NCBI RefSeq assembly: GCF_010868145.1
Contig: NZ_JAAGUY010000006.1
Span: forward strand, 62,001-126,000
DNA length: 64,000 nt
Source: Nocardia cyriacigeorgica
GTDB lineage: Bacteria; Actinomycetota; Actinomycetes; Mycobacteriales; Mycobacteriaceae
Direction of reading: 5' to 3'
Part shown: piece after piece, positions 8,476 through 17,354 of the stretch
Layout of the letters: each line of letters opens with the position of its first letter
How positions within the stretch are numbered: position 1 is the stretch's first letter
The notes under the pieces: model-generated
What the model was told of the DNA's origin: nothing
What the model saw: only the letters and a program-made list of their open reading frames with translations
Databases searched by the model: none
Program-made: the position numbers and the translations under genes

Positions 8476-8564
8476 GTGTTTGGGAAATTGTCGGGCTCGG
8501 GGTCGCGACCGGTGTGCCGCTTGTGGTGTTGGCGTTGGCGATCTGGTGGCCGGATGGCGAATGA
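8472..8564 (+). CDS. 30-residue single-pass membrane peptide
   Basis: GTG at 8472 overlaps the TGA of the preceding frame (GTGA), a coupled arrangement. The 30 residues begin VSVWEIVGLG and continue with one hydrophobic helix (VATGVPLVVLALAIWW), ending PDGE. No domain is recognised. The coupling suggests it was translated with the now-broken upstream gene; it may persist as a relic or as a membrane micropeptide. Confidence 0.4.
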   Translation: MSVWEIVGLGVATGVPLVVLALAIWWPDGE

Positions 8565-8590
8565 GCGATCGATGTAGTCTGCCGAGCGAG

Positions 8591-8991
8591 ATGAGTAACA
8601 CCCCAATACAGCCGCGGACACTGACCGATCTGGAGGTGGAGTCGTCAGGAAGTTGCTGTCGTCCGACGCACCAGGGGTGAGTGAATACCTGACGCAACCG
8701 CCGTACGCGCGGGTGGTCGCCACCTGGGGCGTGGGATCGCCCAGCGTCGACTTGGCGGTAGCGCCCGGTGCGGCGCCGGCATCCGTCTCGATGGACGGAA
8801 TCTCCGCCAGTGCTGCGGTGAGCGATCGAAACGGCACGCCGGTCGGGGAGGTCATCGTGTGGGTCGAGGGCGGCTGGTTGAGCGGGATCGAGTACGCCTG
8901 GTACACCGACGAGCGACCGGATTTGCTGCCCGACCCGAGCCGGATACTACTTCCCGGCTTTGACACTACGAGTTGCATTCTCTGTCGGTAG
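8591..8991 (+). pseudogene. Frameshifted conserved hypothetical gene
   Basis: From ATG 8591 the frame reads MSNTPIQPRTLTDLEVE and soon stops at 8680. The frame that is open from 8641 reads VVRKLLSSDAPGVSEYL, later PVGEVIVWVEGGWLSGIEYA and WYTDERPDLLPDPSRI to a TAG at 8991. Adding one base near 8639-8641 joins them into a single protein of about 133 residues, LTDLEVEVVRKLLSSDAPGV across the junction, matching the form of a common actinobacterial protein of unknown function. Either a real -1 mutation or a base-calling error; a TTG at 8653 could start a shortened product. Confidence 0.6.
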
Positions 8992-9000
8992 ATTCGGGGT

Positions 9001-9798
9001 ATGCACCCGCTCCTCGCGCGACTCGACCAGTGGCTCGCGGTGAATCGGCCCGTCTACTATGCCGGGCTCATGCCCGGAGCTCCGGAGGCCGACGTCGACG
9101 AGCTCGCGCGTGATGTCGGTGGTGAGCTCCCTGTGCTGCTTCGGGAACTGTTCACCTGGCATAACGGGCAGGACAGAAACGATGGATGTCTGGAGTCTCT
9201 CTGGTTTCTCATGTCGACCGAAGACACTGCTGCCGCCATCGAAGATATGTTGTGGGTCAAAGAGACCGAAGGTTTCGAGGATCTGTGGTGGGGCGCAGGT
9301 TGGGTCCCGTTCCTGGCGAACATCTACGGTGACTATATGTGCGTCGATCTACAGGGCGCCTTCGACGGCACACCTGGGCAGCTCATCGAGTTCCGCAGCA
9401 AGGACGAGTTCCGGAATATCCGATACCCTTCCCTGGAAGCATGGCTCGAAACGTTCGTCATCGCACTCGAGACAGGCATGTTCGAAGAGGCCGGACAGGA
9501 CTACCGACCCGGCTGCTGGGACCCCGTGGATTCTGAAGCGTATGAGGCACTTATCGCTGGACGCTACCCCGGCTATCCCATCGAAACCTGCATACCTGAT
9601 TCCCCTGACGATCCCCGGGGCGAGTCCTTTTCCGATTTCGTCGATAAACACTATAAAGAAGAACTCGTCCATGCCGTTGACCTGGACACACTGCATGCGG
9701 CACTGCGAGGCACCGGCGTGGGTGACAGTGTTGTCGATCGCGCATTCGACCGATTGAGAGAGGTACGCACCCACGGTACGAACACCGAGGAGGAATGA
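9001..9798 (+). CDS. SMI1/KNR4-family protein (orphan immunity-type)
   Basis: Cytosolic protein of 265 residues with an SMI1/KNR4 fold: PEADVDELARDVGGELPVLL, LFTWHNGQD, and GWVPFLANIYGDYMCVDLQ (residues about 100-120) are the family landmarks. In bacteria these domains often act as immunity proteins against contact-dependent or polymorphic toxins. No toxin is encoded nearby, so it is an orphan. A TAGATT hexamer at 8989-8994 lies 6 nt before the ATG, which suggests a leaderless message. Its base composition is less GC-rich than the flanks, in line with transfer. Its 3' end abuts the jetD remnant. Confidence 0.75.
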   Translation: MHPLLARLDQWLAVNRPVYYAGLMPGAPEADVDELARDVGGELPVLLRELFTWHNGQDRNDGCLESLWFLMSTEDTAAAIEDMLWVKETEGFEDLWWGAGWVPFLANIYGDYMCVDLQGAFDGTPGQLIEFRSKDEFRNIRYPSLEAWLETFVIALETGMFEEAGQDYRPGCWDPVDSEAYEALIAGRYPGYPIETCIPDSPDDPRGESFSDFVDKHYKEELVHAVDLDTLHAALRGTGVGDSVVDRAFDRLREVRTHGTNTEEE

Positions 9799-9811
9799 AC
9801 CGTCGACGGGG

Positions 9812-9859
9812 GGCTACTTCCTCGGCGAAGTCTGCCGGTGTCCGCACCTCGCTCGACAT
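9812..9859 (-). pseudogene. First 16 codons of a lost jetD gene
   Basis: An ATG 14 nt downstream of the jetC stop opens a frame reading MSSEVRTPADFAEEVA, then enters sequence antisense to the end of the SMI1 gene. Position and spacing match the expected fourth gene of a type II Wadjet operon. No DUF2399/toprim domain follows anywhere in the window. Confidence 0.5.
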
Positions 9860-9873
9860 CAGCCGCCTGCGAT

Positions 9874-12800
9874 TCACCCGACGGGTTCCAGCGGCAACCC
9901 GCCATGAATCGAATGCGGCAATCGCCGCCGGTTGGGGGAGTGTAGGGCGGTGGTGAGGTCGGTGCCGTCGTGTTCGGCAAGGAGGTCGCCGGCGTCCCAG
10001 ATGAGCAGGGTGGCGCTGACGGTGTTCTCTGCGGTGGAATGGGCCAGGTCGTAGTGGGCGCAGGCGGGGACGTGGGGGTAGGTGATCCACAGGTCGTAGC
10101 CGGTCATGAACAGGTCGAGATCGAATTGGACGCTGAGGCCGAGCAATTCGCTGCGGCCGTTGTCGTCGACGCCGGCGAAGGCCTCATCGAGAGCCAACAG
10201 GCGCGGTGCTTGTGGGTCGGCGGAATCGAGCATGACGTGGGCCGCGGCGAACAGCGGCAGATGCAGTGAGACCGACTGCTCACCACCGGACAGGGCGCTG
10301 TGGCGGGCGACGGTGAGGCGGTCCTCGGTGCCGTCGCCGGAAATCAGCGTGAACGAGAACACCCGCCACGTGCGGTAATCCAAGGTCGCGGCGAGGATTT
10401 CGGGGTAGGAGCGTTCCGGGTGGGCGGCGCGGGCGGCGCGGATTTCGGACGCGAAATGGGCGCGGATCGCTGCCAAGTCTTCGGCGCCGAGTGCCGAGGT
10501 ATCGCGGTCGAGCAGTTTGCACATTGCGCGTGCAGCATCGGACAACCCGTCGGCGAGCAGCCAGTGCACGCCGATGGTGTTGCCGGACGACATGCGTCGC
10601 TGCTTCATCTCGGTACTCATCCGGCTGATCAGTTCACGGGCGTCGCTGGTGCGTTCGTGGATCTGCTGGGCGAGACCGGTCAGCAGTGCGTCTTCGAGGA
10701 TGCGGCGCTCGGCGTCGGTGAGCAGCAGCTCTTGATCACGCCGCGCGGCGTCGACACGATCGGCGAAGTCCGCGAGCGGGGCGACACCGTGATCATCATG
10801 GACTCGCACTACCGTCAGTCCGTCGGCGGCGTCCCAGTGCACCCGATAGTCGCGTCCCGAGGCGGCCAGTGCGGCATCGAACTCCTGAAGCGCCGTGGTC
10901 ACCGCGCTGCGGGTCGACTTGCGGCCCGCTTCGGTGGCGCGCACAGATTCGGTCGCGGTGCGCAGCTCGGCGAACAGCTCGGCCACCTCGTCGGGCAGCA
11001 CCGCGGGCTCGGATTCCGGCCCGGCCGAGGCGATCCGATACAGCAGCTGGTCGGGTGTGGACCACGCGGCATCACTACTCGGCCACCGGCATTCGGTGTT
11101 CGCGCCGAGCAGAGCCAGCAGATCGGGCTGCGCGTAGGGCGCCAGCGCGCGGACATCGGCGAGCACTTCGGTGAGCGCGGTACCCAGCGACTCGTGCGCC
11201 GTGCGGTAGGCGGCCTCGGCGTCGCCGACCGCTTCGATCGCGGTATTGGCGGCCTTGCGCGCGGCCTTCTGCTCGGCCCTTGCCGCCTCGATGCGTTCGC
11301 GTGCCTGCTCCAGGTCCCGATCGATATCGGCGGCGCTCGCACCGAGCGAATCGCGCAGCGTTTCCAACTTGCGCGATTGCTCCTCGAAGCCGGACTGTGC
11401 GGCCTCGGCTTCCTCGGCGAACGCCTCGGCGAGGTCGCGTGCCTCGATATGGCGGTCGCCGGCCTCGCGTTCCCGTTCGCGATCGCGCTCGTGTTCGGCG
11501 CGCAGGCGCAGCAGACCGGTGCCGGTGTTCTCGAAATGCCGGATCGTCGCGGCCAGGGCATCGATCTCACGCGGGTCGCGTGGGGTGCGGTGCGCTACGG
11601 CGGCGGCGCGCATGGCCTTATCGGCCGCCGACGCCTGCGCGACCGCCTGATCGAGGTCAGCATCGGCCTGCGTCGCGGCCTCGGTCTTGGAGCGCAGCAT
11701 GCCCGCGCATTCGGATACCGCGCGCAGGGCCGCGGTCACGCCGGTTGGGCGCGGGAGAGCCTTGGCGGCGGCGCTGATGCGTGCGAGCTGCGCACTGGCC
11801 CCGGATTCGTCGTCGGTGGCTGCCTGCTGCTCGGCGGTGGCGGCCTCGATCGCCTGATCCAGTTCGGCGATACGCAATTCGCGCCTGCGGGCGCGGGCGG
11901 TGGTGCCGATGAACTCGGCCTGGGGCTTGTGGTGGCGGCCCAGCTGTACGCCGAGCCGGAAATGGCCGGAGGCCGAGACCGCAGCGGGCCCAGCGGAATC
12001 CGCAACTGTCGACGACCCGGCCTCGGGGCCACTGCGCGTGGCACCGGCGTGGCCAACGTGATCGGCGAGGTCGCAGGCGATGGTGCAGTCGTTCGAGTCG
12101 GCGTCGCGGACTGCGATCGACGCCAGCACAGCCGCTACTTCAGCCCGCGGGACGGTCAGCTCGTCGGAATCCTCCTCCACGACCAGCACGTCGGCGAGGG
12201 TGCGGCCGGCCGGGCGTGCGTCTGCGGGCAGCGGGACGAGGAATGCCTCCGAGTGGTAGTCGGCGGGGCGGTCGGCCTCCGCGCAGAGCCAGCCGTCGAG
12301 CAGGCCGGCGGCCGCAAGCGCGGATTCGATGCCCGCGGCGGATTCGGCGGGCACATCGTCGGCGAAACGGATGAGCCGCCAGAGTGGTGCGCCGGGCAAG
12401 CCGTCGCGAGCGTCGGTCCGGGTCGGAGAGGCCGGCGGTGCATCGTCACGCTGGGCAGCGACCCGGTCGCGCTCCGACCGGAGTCCGCGGATCTGCTCGG
12501 CCGCGGCGGCAGCGCGCGCCTTCGCCTCCTGACGACGAGTGCGCAACTCGTCGAGCAATGGTTCGGCATGCTCGGCGAGGGTTTCCGGCAGGCCCGCGAC
12601 CTCGTCGGCCCCGGTCTGGGCGACTGCCGTCTCCAGCGCGTCGACGATGTCGTTTCCCTGGGGGGCATACACCTCGCGGTGCGTGCTCCACCAGTCGCGC
12701 AACGCCGCACTCGCTTCGGTGCGCGCCACCGTCACCGCTGCTTCGGCGCGGGCGATCTCGGCGGCGGCCCCATCACGGGCCGTGCGAGCCCGATCGGCGA

Positions 12801-14160
12801 GACGTTCGGCCCTGGTGCGCTCCGCCGAGGCGGTATCGAGCAAGCCGAGCGCGTGACGGACGGCGCGGACATCGGCGTCGCGTTCTTCGGCGTGGCCGCG
12901 CACGGCGGTGGTGACCTGGTCGGCCCGTGACAGATCCGGCAGCGGTGTCCAGGAGATCCCCGCCTCCTCGGCCGCCGCGCGTAACTCGTCCTCGCCCCGG
13001 GAGAGCGCGGTCGCCGTGGTGGCGACCGCGGCAGCGGCACGTTCGGCTTCCTGGGCACGCTGATCGAGGGTCTGGGCCGCTTTGACCGACTTGTCGCGAT
13101 GCGCGCTCGCGGAGGTCTCCAATCGGCGGACCGCGTCGGCGAGATCGTCGAGCTGCTGTTTGCCCTCATAGGCGCTGGAACGTTGCAGCGTCTCCCGATC
13201 GGCGATGGCCTGCTCGTAGGCGCGGTCGGCGTCATCGGCGCGTGCCTCGGCCGCGGTGCGTTCGCCCTCGCGACGCTCGCGCAGCGCCGTCGCCGCGAAC
13301 AGCGCGGTCCCGGCGTGGGTGACCGCGTCCAGGCGGGTGGCGACCTGCTCGACATCGGTCTTGGCCTGTACCGCAAGATATTTCCGGTACACCGATACGA
13401 AATCCCTGGTCGCGGTGTCGGCCTGGACCAATCCCGCCAGCGTGCGCCCGACCTCCTCCATATCGCTGAACGAGCGGGCGGCATCCATGATCAGCTGATC
13501 GTCCAGCGGCCGCAGTCCGTCGGTCAGCGCCTGCGACAAGCCGCGCGGATCGAGATTCTTGGCCAGCTGCGGGCGGCGCAGCGTGAGGATCAGGTTGATG
13601 AGCTGGTCGTAGCGTTGGGTGCCGAGCCCGAACATGCGCGCGTCGATCGCGGCCCGATACTCCACCGGGCGGTCGACGATGGCATCCGAACCGATCTGTT
13701 CGGCCAGCTGTTTCCGGGTGAACGGCCGGTCATCCGGCCCGAGCAGGGAGAAGTCGACACCGACGCGGCCGTCGGCCACGAAATACCAGCGCGTCACCTT
13801 GTCCGAGGAGCGCGTGGCCCGCATACCGATACCGACGGTCACCACCTCGGGGTCGTCCCAGTGGCCGCGCGAGAACTCCATCCAGATATAGGAGTAGGCC
13901 GATTCCTGCTTGCGGTAGAGCAGGTTCGACTTCATGGTGCGCTCTTCACCGGCGAACGGGTTGAGCCGCCGCGGCTCGATCCTGCCGTCGAGCACGAACG
14001 GGAACAGCACCTCGAGGGCCTTCGTCTTGCCCGAACCGTTGGGCCCACGCAGCACCAGCCTGCCATCGGCGAAGCAGAACTCCTGATCGCGGTAATCCCA
14101 CAGGTTCACGATCCCCGCGCGGGTCGGCACGAACCGCACCCCGCCGTGAATGAGCGACAT
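9874..14160 (-). CDS. jetC: JetC-like SMC/MukB-type ATPase (TIGR02680)
   Basis: Very large SMC-like ATPase, 1,428 residues. Walker A GPNGSGKT is at residues 39-46; the signature LSGGEQSVSLHLPLFAAA is near residue 1287 and Walker B LLALDEAFAGVDD near 1318. Between them are two long charged, Ala/Arg/Glu-rich coiled-coil arms around a hinge-like globular part (about residues 560-720). This is the layout of TIGR02680, the SMC subunit of type II Wadjet systems, which extrude loops on circular plasmids. The ATG directly follows the jetB stop (TAGATG). The gene is complete, but the nuclease gene expected next is lost. Confidence 0.88.
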   Translation of the reverse strand: MSLIHGGVRFVPTRAGIVNLWDYRDQEFCFADGRLVLRGPNGSGKTKALEVLFPFVLDGRIEPRRLNPFAGEERTMKSNLLYRKQESAYSYIWMEFSRGHWDDPEVVTVGIGMRATRSSDKVTRWYFVADGRVGVDFSLLGPDDRPFTRKQLAEQIGSDAIVDRPVEYRAAIDARMFGLGTQRYDQLINLILTLRRPQLAKNLDPRGLSQALTDGLRPLDDQLIMDAARSFSDMEEVGRTLAGLVQADTATRDFVSVYRKYLAVQAKTDVEQVATRLDAVTHAGTALFAATALRERREGERTAAEARADDADRAYEQAIADRETLQRSSAYEGKQQLDDLADAVRRLETSASAHRDKSVKAAQTLDQRAQEAERAAAAVATTATALSRGEDELRAAAEEAGISWTPLPDLSRADQVTTAVRGHAEERDADVRAVRHALGLLDTASAERTRAERLADRARTARDGAAAEIARAEAAVTVARTEASAALRDWWSTHREVYAPQGNDIVDALETAVAQTGADEVAGLPETLAEHAEPLLDELRTRRQEAKARAAAAAEQIRGLRSERDRVAAQRDDAPPASPTRTDARDGLPGAPLWRLIRFADDVPAESAAGIESALAAAGLLDGWLCAEADRPADYHSEAFLVPLPADARPAGRTLADVLVVEEDSDELTVPRAEVAAVLASIAVRDADSNDCTIACDLADHVGHAGATRSGPEAGSSTVADSAGPAAVSASGHFRLGVQLGRHHKPQAEFIGTTARARRRELRIAELDQAIEAATAEQQAATDDESGASAQLARISAAAKALPRPTGVTAALRAVSECAGMLRSKTEAATQADADLDQAVAQASAADKAMRAAAVAHRTPRDPREIDALAATIRHFENTGTGLLRLRAEHERDREREREAGDRHIEARDLAEAFAEEAEAAQSGFEEQSRKLETLRDSLGASAADIDRDLEQARERIEAARAEQKAARKAANTAIEAVGDAEAAYRTAHESLGTALTEVLADVRALAPYAQPDLLALLGANTECRWPSSDAAWSTPDQLLYRIASAGPESEPAVLPDEVAELFAELRTATESVRATEAGRKSTRSAVTTALQEFDAALAASGRDYRVHWDAADGLTVVRVHDDHGVAPLADFADRVDAARRDQELLLTDAERRILEDALLTGLAQQIHERTSDARELISRMSTEMKQRRMSSGNTIGVHWLLADGLSDAARAMCKLLDRDTSALGAEDLAAIRAHFASEIRAARAAHPERSYPEILAATLDYRTWRVFSFTLISGDGTEDRLTVARHSALSGGEQSVSLHLPLFAAAHVMLDSADPQAPRLLALDEAFAGVDDNGRSELLGLSVQFDLDLFMTGYDLWITYPHVPACAHYDLAHSTAENTVSATLLIWDAGDLLAEHDGTDLTTALHSPNRRRLPHSIHGGLPLEPVG

Positions 14161-15672
14161 CTACTCGGCTCCTTCCGTACCGGCCGCGTCCAGCACGGGT
14201 TCCCGGTGAAGTCGGTCATCGGTGGGGGACACGACGGGGTCGACGGCAACGGCGCCACCTGCCGCGAGGGTCGGCGCGGTCTCGTTCGGTTCGGCGGTGT
14301 CCGAGGACGGGAATGTCTCGGCTGCGGTGACGAACAACTCGGCCGACTTCTTCGCGCGCACAGTGACCACCGCGCCCCGATAGCGCGCCAACGCGGGCAG
14401 TACCAGCAGGCCGTCCGGCACCCGGACAATCAGGCGCAGCCGGTCGAGCAACGCGATCACCTCGGCGGTGAGACCTGGGACGTCGGCCTGCCACTGGGCG
14501 GCGAAGGTGGCGCCGTAGCGGTCGGTGAGCGCGCGCACGGTCTCCTCGATCCAGGCGGTGTCGAGGAAGGGGTGATCGGGCTCCGGCGCTGACTCGGTGG
14601 CCAGCTCATCGGATTCGGTTGGCGCCGCATCGAGTTCGCTCAGCGGTTCGAAGACCGACGACTGCGGGATCGCCGCGTCGAGATCGGCCGCGAGTGCGGA
14701 GGCGGGGTCGGTGGCCCCGGTGCGCCGGGTGATCGGATCGTCGATATCGAGGACCCGATCCGCGATCTCGCCCGCCAGCAGCAAACCGACCTGGGCGAGT
14801 GTCCCGGTGCCGGGAAACCGGACATCGGACAACCGCCCGGACGTATCGATCAAGGCCACACCCTCGGCGCGGCGTTCGGCACGCAGACCGGTGAACAGTT
14901 CGACCTCGGCGATGAGCCGATCCTGGGTCAACAGCGGCAGTTCGTCGGCCGCGAGGTCGGCCGCATACACCACCGGCCGCTCGACCAGTGCCCGCCGCAC
15001 GTGCCGCGCCGCCTGGGAATGGCGAGTCGACGCCGGGCCGGTGGCAGTGGGTTCACCGAGCAACCCGTGCACACTGTGCAGGTGCTGCAAGGCCCGCGAC
15101 GGCCGGAACAGCGCGAACACCACCGCGCGGTCGATGTCGTAGAGCGCCTCGCCCGCATTCGGGTCCGAGGCCCAACCGCTCGCATCGCCGTCGGCCAAGG
15201 TCAGTGCCCCGCGGGTGGCCAGCCAGCCCACCGCATCGACGAAGGCGTCGCGGTCGGCGGCACGATCGGTCGCCAGGTCGAGCCCGTCCACTCGCGCGGT
15301 GTACACCGCCACCTGGTCGGCGAGCTCGGACAGGGTGATCTGATCACCGGCCCGACCCAACGCGGCCAGCGCCAGCGCCAGATACGCGTAGCGACGCCGG
15401 TCGAACACCCGGTCGGCGGGTGTCCGCGCAGGCCTGCTCGCGTCCAACCGGTCCAGCACCGGGAACACCCGCGCCGTGGTCTCGGTGACCTCCAGCCGGT
15501 AACCGAACAGCTCCGCCAGGTCCTCGCGCAACTCAGTGGCCCAGCGCCGCACCAGCGGCAGGGCGATGCGATCCGGGTAGGTGCGGGTGACCAGGTGATT
15601 GGCCAGCACTACGCGGGCCGCGCGCTGATAGTTGTCCAGCGCGAGAGCGTCGATGCGTCCGCGTGTGGTCAT
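14161..15672 (-). CDS. jetB: JetB-like Wadjet subunit (TIGR02678/DUF2398)
   Basis: Protein of 503 residues of the TIGR02678 family, the KITE-like subunit that sits with JetA on the JetC heads. It starts MTTRGRIDALALDNYQRAAR and has the family-typical block RTYPDRIALPLVRRWATELR early on. It begins at ATG 15672, overlapping the jetA stop by 4 bp (ATGA), and its TAG touches the jetC ATG, so the three genes are one coupled unit. It has an acidic, low-complexity stretch (about residues 355-390) and a Pro/Ala-rich C-terminal tail after residue 465. Confidence 0.85.
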   Translation of the reverse strand: MTTRGRIDALALDNYQRAARVVLANHLVTRTYPDRIALPLVRRWATELREDLAELFGYRLEVTETTARVFPVLDRLDASRPARTPADRVFDRRRYAYLALALAALGRAGDQITLSELADQVAVYTARVDGLDLATDRAADRDAFVDAVGWLATRGALTLADGDASGWASDPNAGEALYDIDRAVVFALFRPSRALQHLHSVHGLLGEPTATGPASTRHSQAARHVRRALVERPVVYAADLAADELPLLTQDRLIAEVELFTGLRAERRAEGVALIDTSGRLSDVRFPGTGTLAQVGLLLAGEIADRVLDIDDPITRRTGATDPASALAADLDAAIPQSSVFEPLSELDAAPTESDELATESAPEPDHPFLDTAWIEETVRALTDRYGATFAAQWQADVPGLTAEVIALLDRLRLIVRVPDGLLVLPALARYRGAVVTVRAKKSAELFVTAAETFPSSDTAEPNETAPTLAAGGAVAVDPVVSPTDDRLHREPVLDAAGTEGAE

Positions 15673-17264
15673 GCCTGGCCCCCCGTGCCGCCGGTCGCGG
15701 CCGTGCGATTCGATGCGCGTGTCGCCTGCCGGACCTCGAGCTTGCGATTGTTCAGATGCAGCACGCCCGCAGCCGTGCGGACCTCGGTGGAACCGGTATG
15801 CGCGGAGACGGTGAGCGTGACCCCGCTGTCGGAACCGCTGGTGCCCTCGACCCGTCCGCTGACCGGCACCCACGCCGTCGAGGCGGCGTCGAGCAGGCGC
15901 AGCAGCACTTCGGTCTCCCGCGCATCGAGCACCCGCTCGTGCACGTCGGCACCCGCCAGCGATCGCGCCGCCGCCGCGCGCTCCCGCTGGGCCGCCAACT
16001 GGGTGTCGCGCAACCGCCGAATACCCGCGTCGTTGCGATGGATCCGGGCCGGCGCACCGGCCGACGGTGGCCGTCCGGTTTCTGCCAGTGTCCGCGAGAT
16101 CTCCAAGGGTGGTGCCTCCCACCAGGTTCGGATCGCTGGCACGATATCGGCGTCGGGATGTTCGGTGGCCAGATGCCGCGGCCTGCCGAGTCCGAACACA
16201 GCATCGAAGAGTGCGTGGGCGCTGTCGGCGGTGGGTGCGGCGGTGAACCAGGCCGCCAGATGCCGCAGCGCCGATTCGCGGCTGACCCCACCCCTGCGCG
16301 TTTCGGTGACTCGCCGCAACAGCGACAGCACCGCCGCGATCGCGCTCATGGTGGCCTCACGCAGCCGCTCGGCCTCGGTGCTCGCGCCCGCGGTGTCCTC
16401 CGGCGGTACAAACCAGGTGCGCAGACCGTCCCAGCGGGCGCGCCAATCCGCCTGCCTCCGTGCCGGACTCAGCAACACCCGCTCATCGCAGCCCGCTGCC
16501 AACTCGATCAGCTCATCGATACCCGTGTCCTCGACCGCGGTGATCGCCGCGGCCAGCCGTGGCGCGAACCGGGCCAGGTCGAGACCGAACTCGCGCATAT
16601 GCGCGAGCAAGGCGTCCTTGTGGGCGAGAAACGCTTCCGGGGTGATCTCGGTCGTTCGCACCAGATCTCCCAGCGACAGATAGAACTGCGCCGCATGGCC
16701 GGCCATATCGGTGAGCGCGATATCGAGCCTGCGCAATGTCCGATACACCCGCTCGGCATCGGCGCCGCGGTTGGCCTCGGCGAGGGTGTGGAGATCGGCC
16801 AGCAGTTCCGGCAGCACCAGCCTCGGCAGCGATACATCGTCGAGCCGGGCTTCCAGCACACCAGCGACGGCCCGGTAGGCCTGGAACCCGGCCTGAGCGA
16901 ACTGGTACACGAAATGCCGGTTGCGGTATTCGGCAAGGGTCGCCGCCCGGGAGCCGTCGTAGCTGCGCTCCAGCACACCCCAGCGATGCAGTTGATCGAG
17001 CAGTGGGCCGATCTCTGCCGCGGTGAGCCGGGTCGACGCGGCGGTACCGGCTGATTCGGTGGCCGCGTTGTCGGCGGTGTCGATCCAGGCGGCGACGTCG
17101 TCGGCGTGCAGCAATACCACGTAGGCGGCGCGGGCTCGATCGAAGGCATCGAGAACGCGCAGGTAGTCGGCACGCTTCTCGGCGGTGGCGAACGAGAACA
17201 GCCGAAGACGTTCGTCCCGGAACGCGGGTTCGGTACTCGGGGAGCCGTCGGCGGAATCGGTCAC
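15669..17264 (-). CDS. jetA: JetA-like Wadjet kleisin subunit (TIGR02677/DUF2397)
   Basis: Protein of 531 residues of the TIGR02677 (DUF2397) family, the kleisin-like subunit that closes the JetC ring. Recognisable blocks are LFSFATAEKRADYLRVLDAF near the N-terminus, an HTH-like LDQLHRWGVLERSYD near residues 90-105, and helical RNRHFVYQFAQAGFQAYRAV. First gene of the jetA-jetB-jetC operon. A TACCCT hexamer 7 nt before the GTG suggests a leaderless start. Together with jetB and jetC it marks a type II Wadjet anti-plasmid system. Confidence 0.87.
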   Translation of the reverse strand: MTDSADGSPSTEPAFRDERLRLFSFATAEKRADYLRVLDAFDRARAAYVVLLHADDVAAWIDTADNAATESAGTAASTRLTAAEIGPLLDQLHRWGVLERSYDGSRAATLAEYRNRHFVYQFAQAGFQAYRAVAGVLEARLDDVSLPRLVLPELLADLHTLAEANRGADAERVYRTLRRLDIALTDMAGHAAQFYLSLGDLVRTTEITPEAFLAHKDALLAHMREFGLDLARFAPRLAAAITAVEDTGIDELIELAAGCDERVLLSPARRQADWRARWDGLRTWFVPPEDTAGASTEAERLREATMSAIAAVLSLLRRVTETRRGGVSRESALRHLAAWFTAAPTADSAHALFDAVFGLGRPRHLATEHPDADIVPAIRTWWEAPPLEISRTLAETGRPPSAGAPARIHRNDAGIRRLRDTQLAAQRERAAAARSLAGADVHERVLDARETEVLLRLLDAASTAWVPVSGRVEGTSGSDSGVTLTVSAHTGSTEVRTAAGVLHLNNRKLEVRQATRASNRTAATGGTGGQA

Positions 17265-17271
17265 CGGGAAC

Positions 17272-17277
17272 AGGGTA
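17272..17277 (-). promoter_or_regulatory. -10 hexamer of the jet operon
   Basis: TACCCT (minus strand) lies 7 nt before the jetA GTG, with no Shine-Dalgarno sequence in between. This fits a TANNNT -10 and a leaderless transcript. Confidence 0.35.
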
Positions 17278-17354
17278 ATAGCGGGCGGGTCGCTACCGGC
17301 ACGATGAACCCCCGTTCGGCGTGGCCGCGTCCGGTATGCCGGTGTTCGCCCGGC

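Larger units (their letters stand above)
6848..9859. other. Accessory segment bounded by two copies of the jetC-end/jetD-start junction
   Basis: Both ends of this 3-kb segment carry, in the same minus-strand orientation, the last codons of a jetC gene followed by the beginning of jetD (copy A at 9812-9940, copy B at 6848-6945). Between them lie only short, partial or frameshifted genes and an orphan immunity-type gene. The sequence between is also visibly less GC-rich than the backbone. This looks like an insertion or recombination product placed at the 3' end of the Wadjet operon that removed jetD. Confidence 0.6.

Noticed and set aside
10300..12930. 876-codon frame on the plus strand inside jetC
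   Set aside because: It is antisense to jetC and its composition (Gly/Arg/Ala-rich) is that of the shadow of a high-GC gene; no domain, no binding site.
13099..14592. 497-codon plus-strand frame across jetC/jetB
   Set aside because: Antisense shadow spanning the junction of two recognised genes; no coding features.
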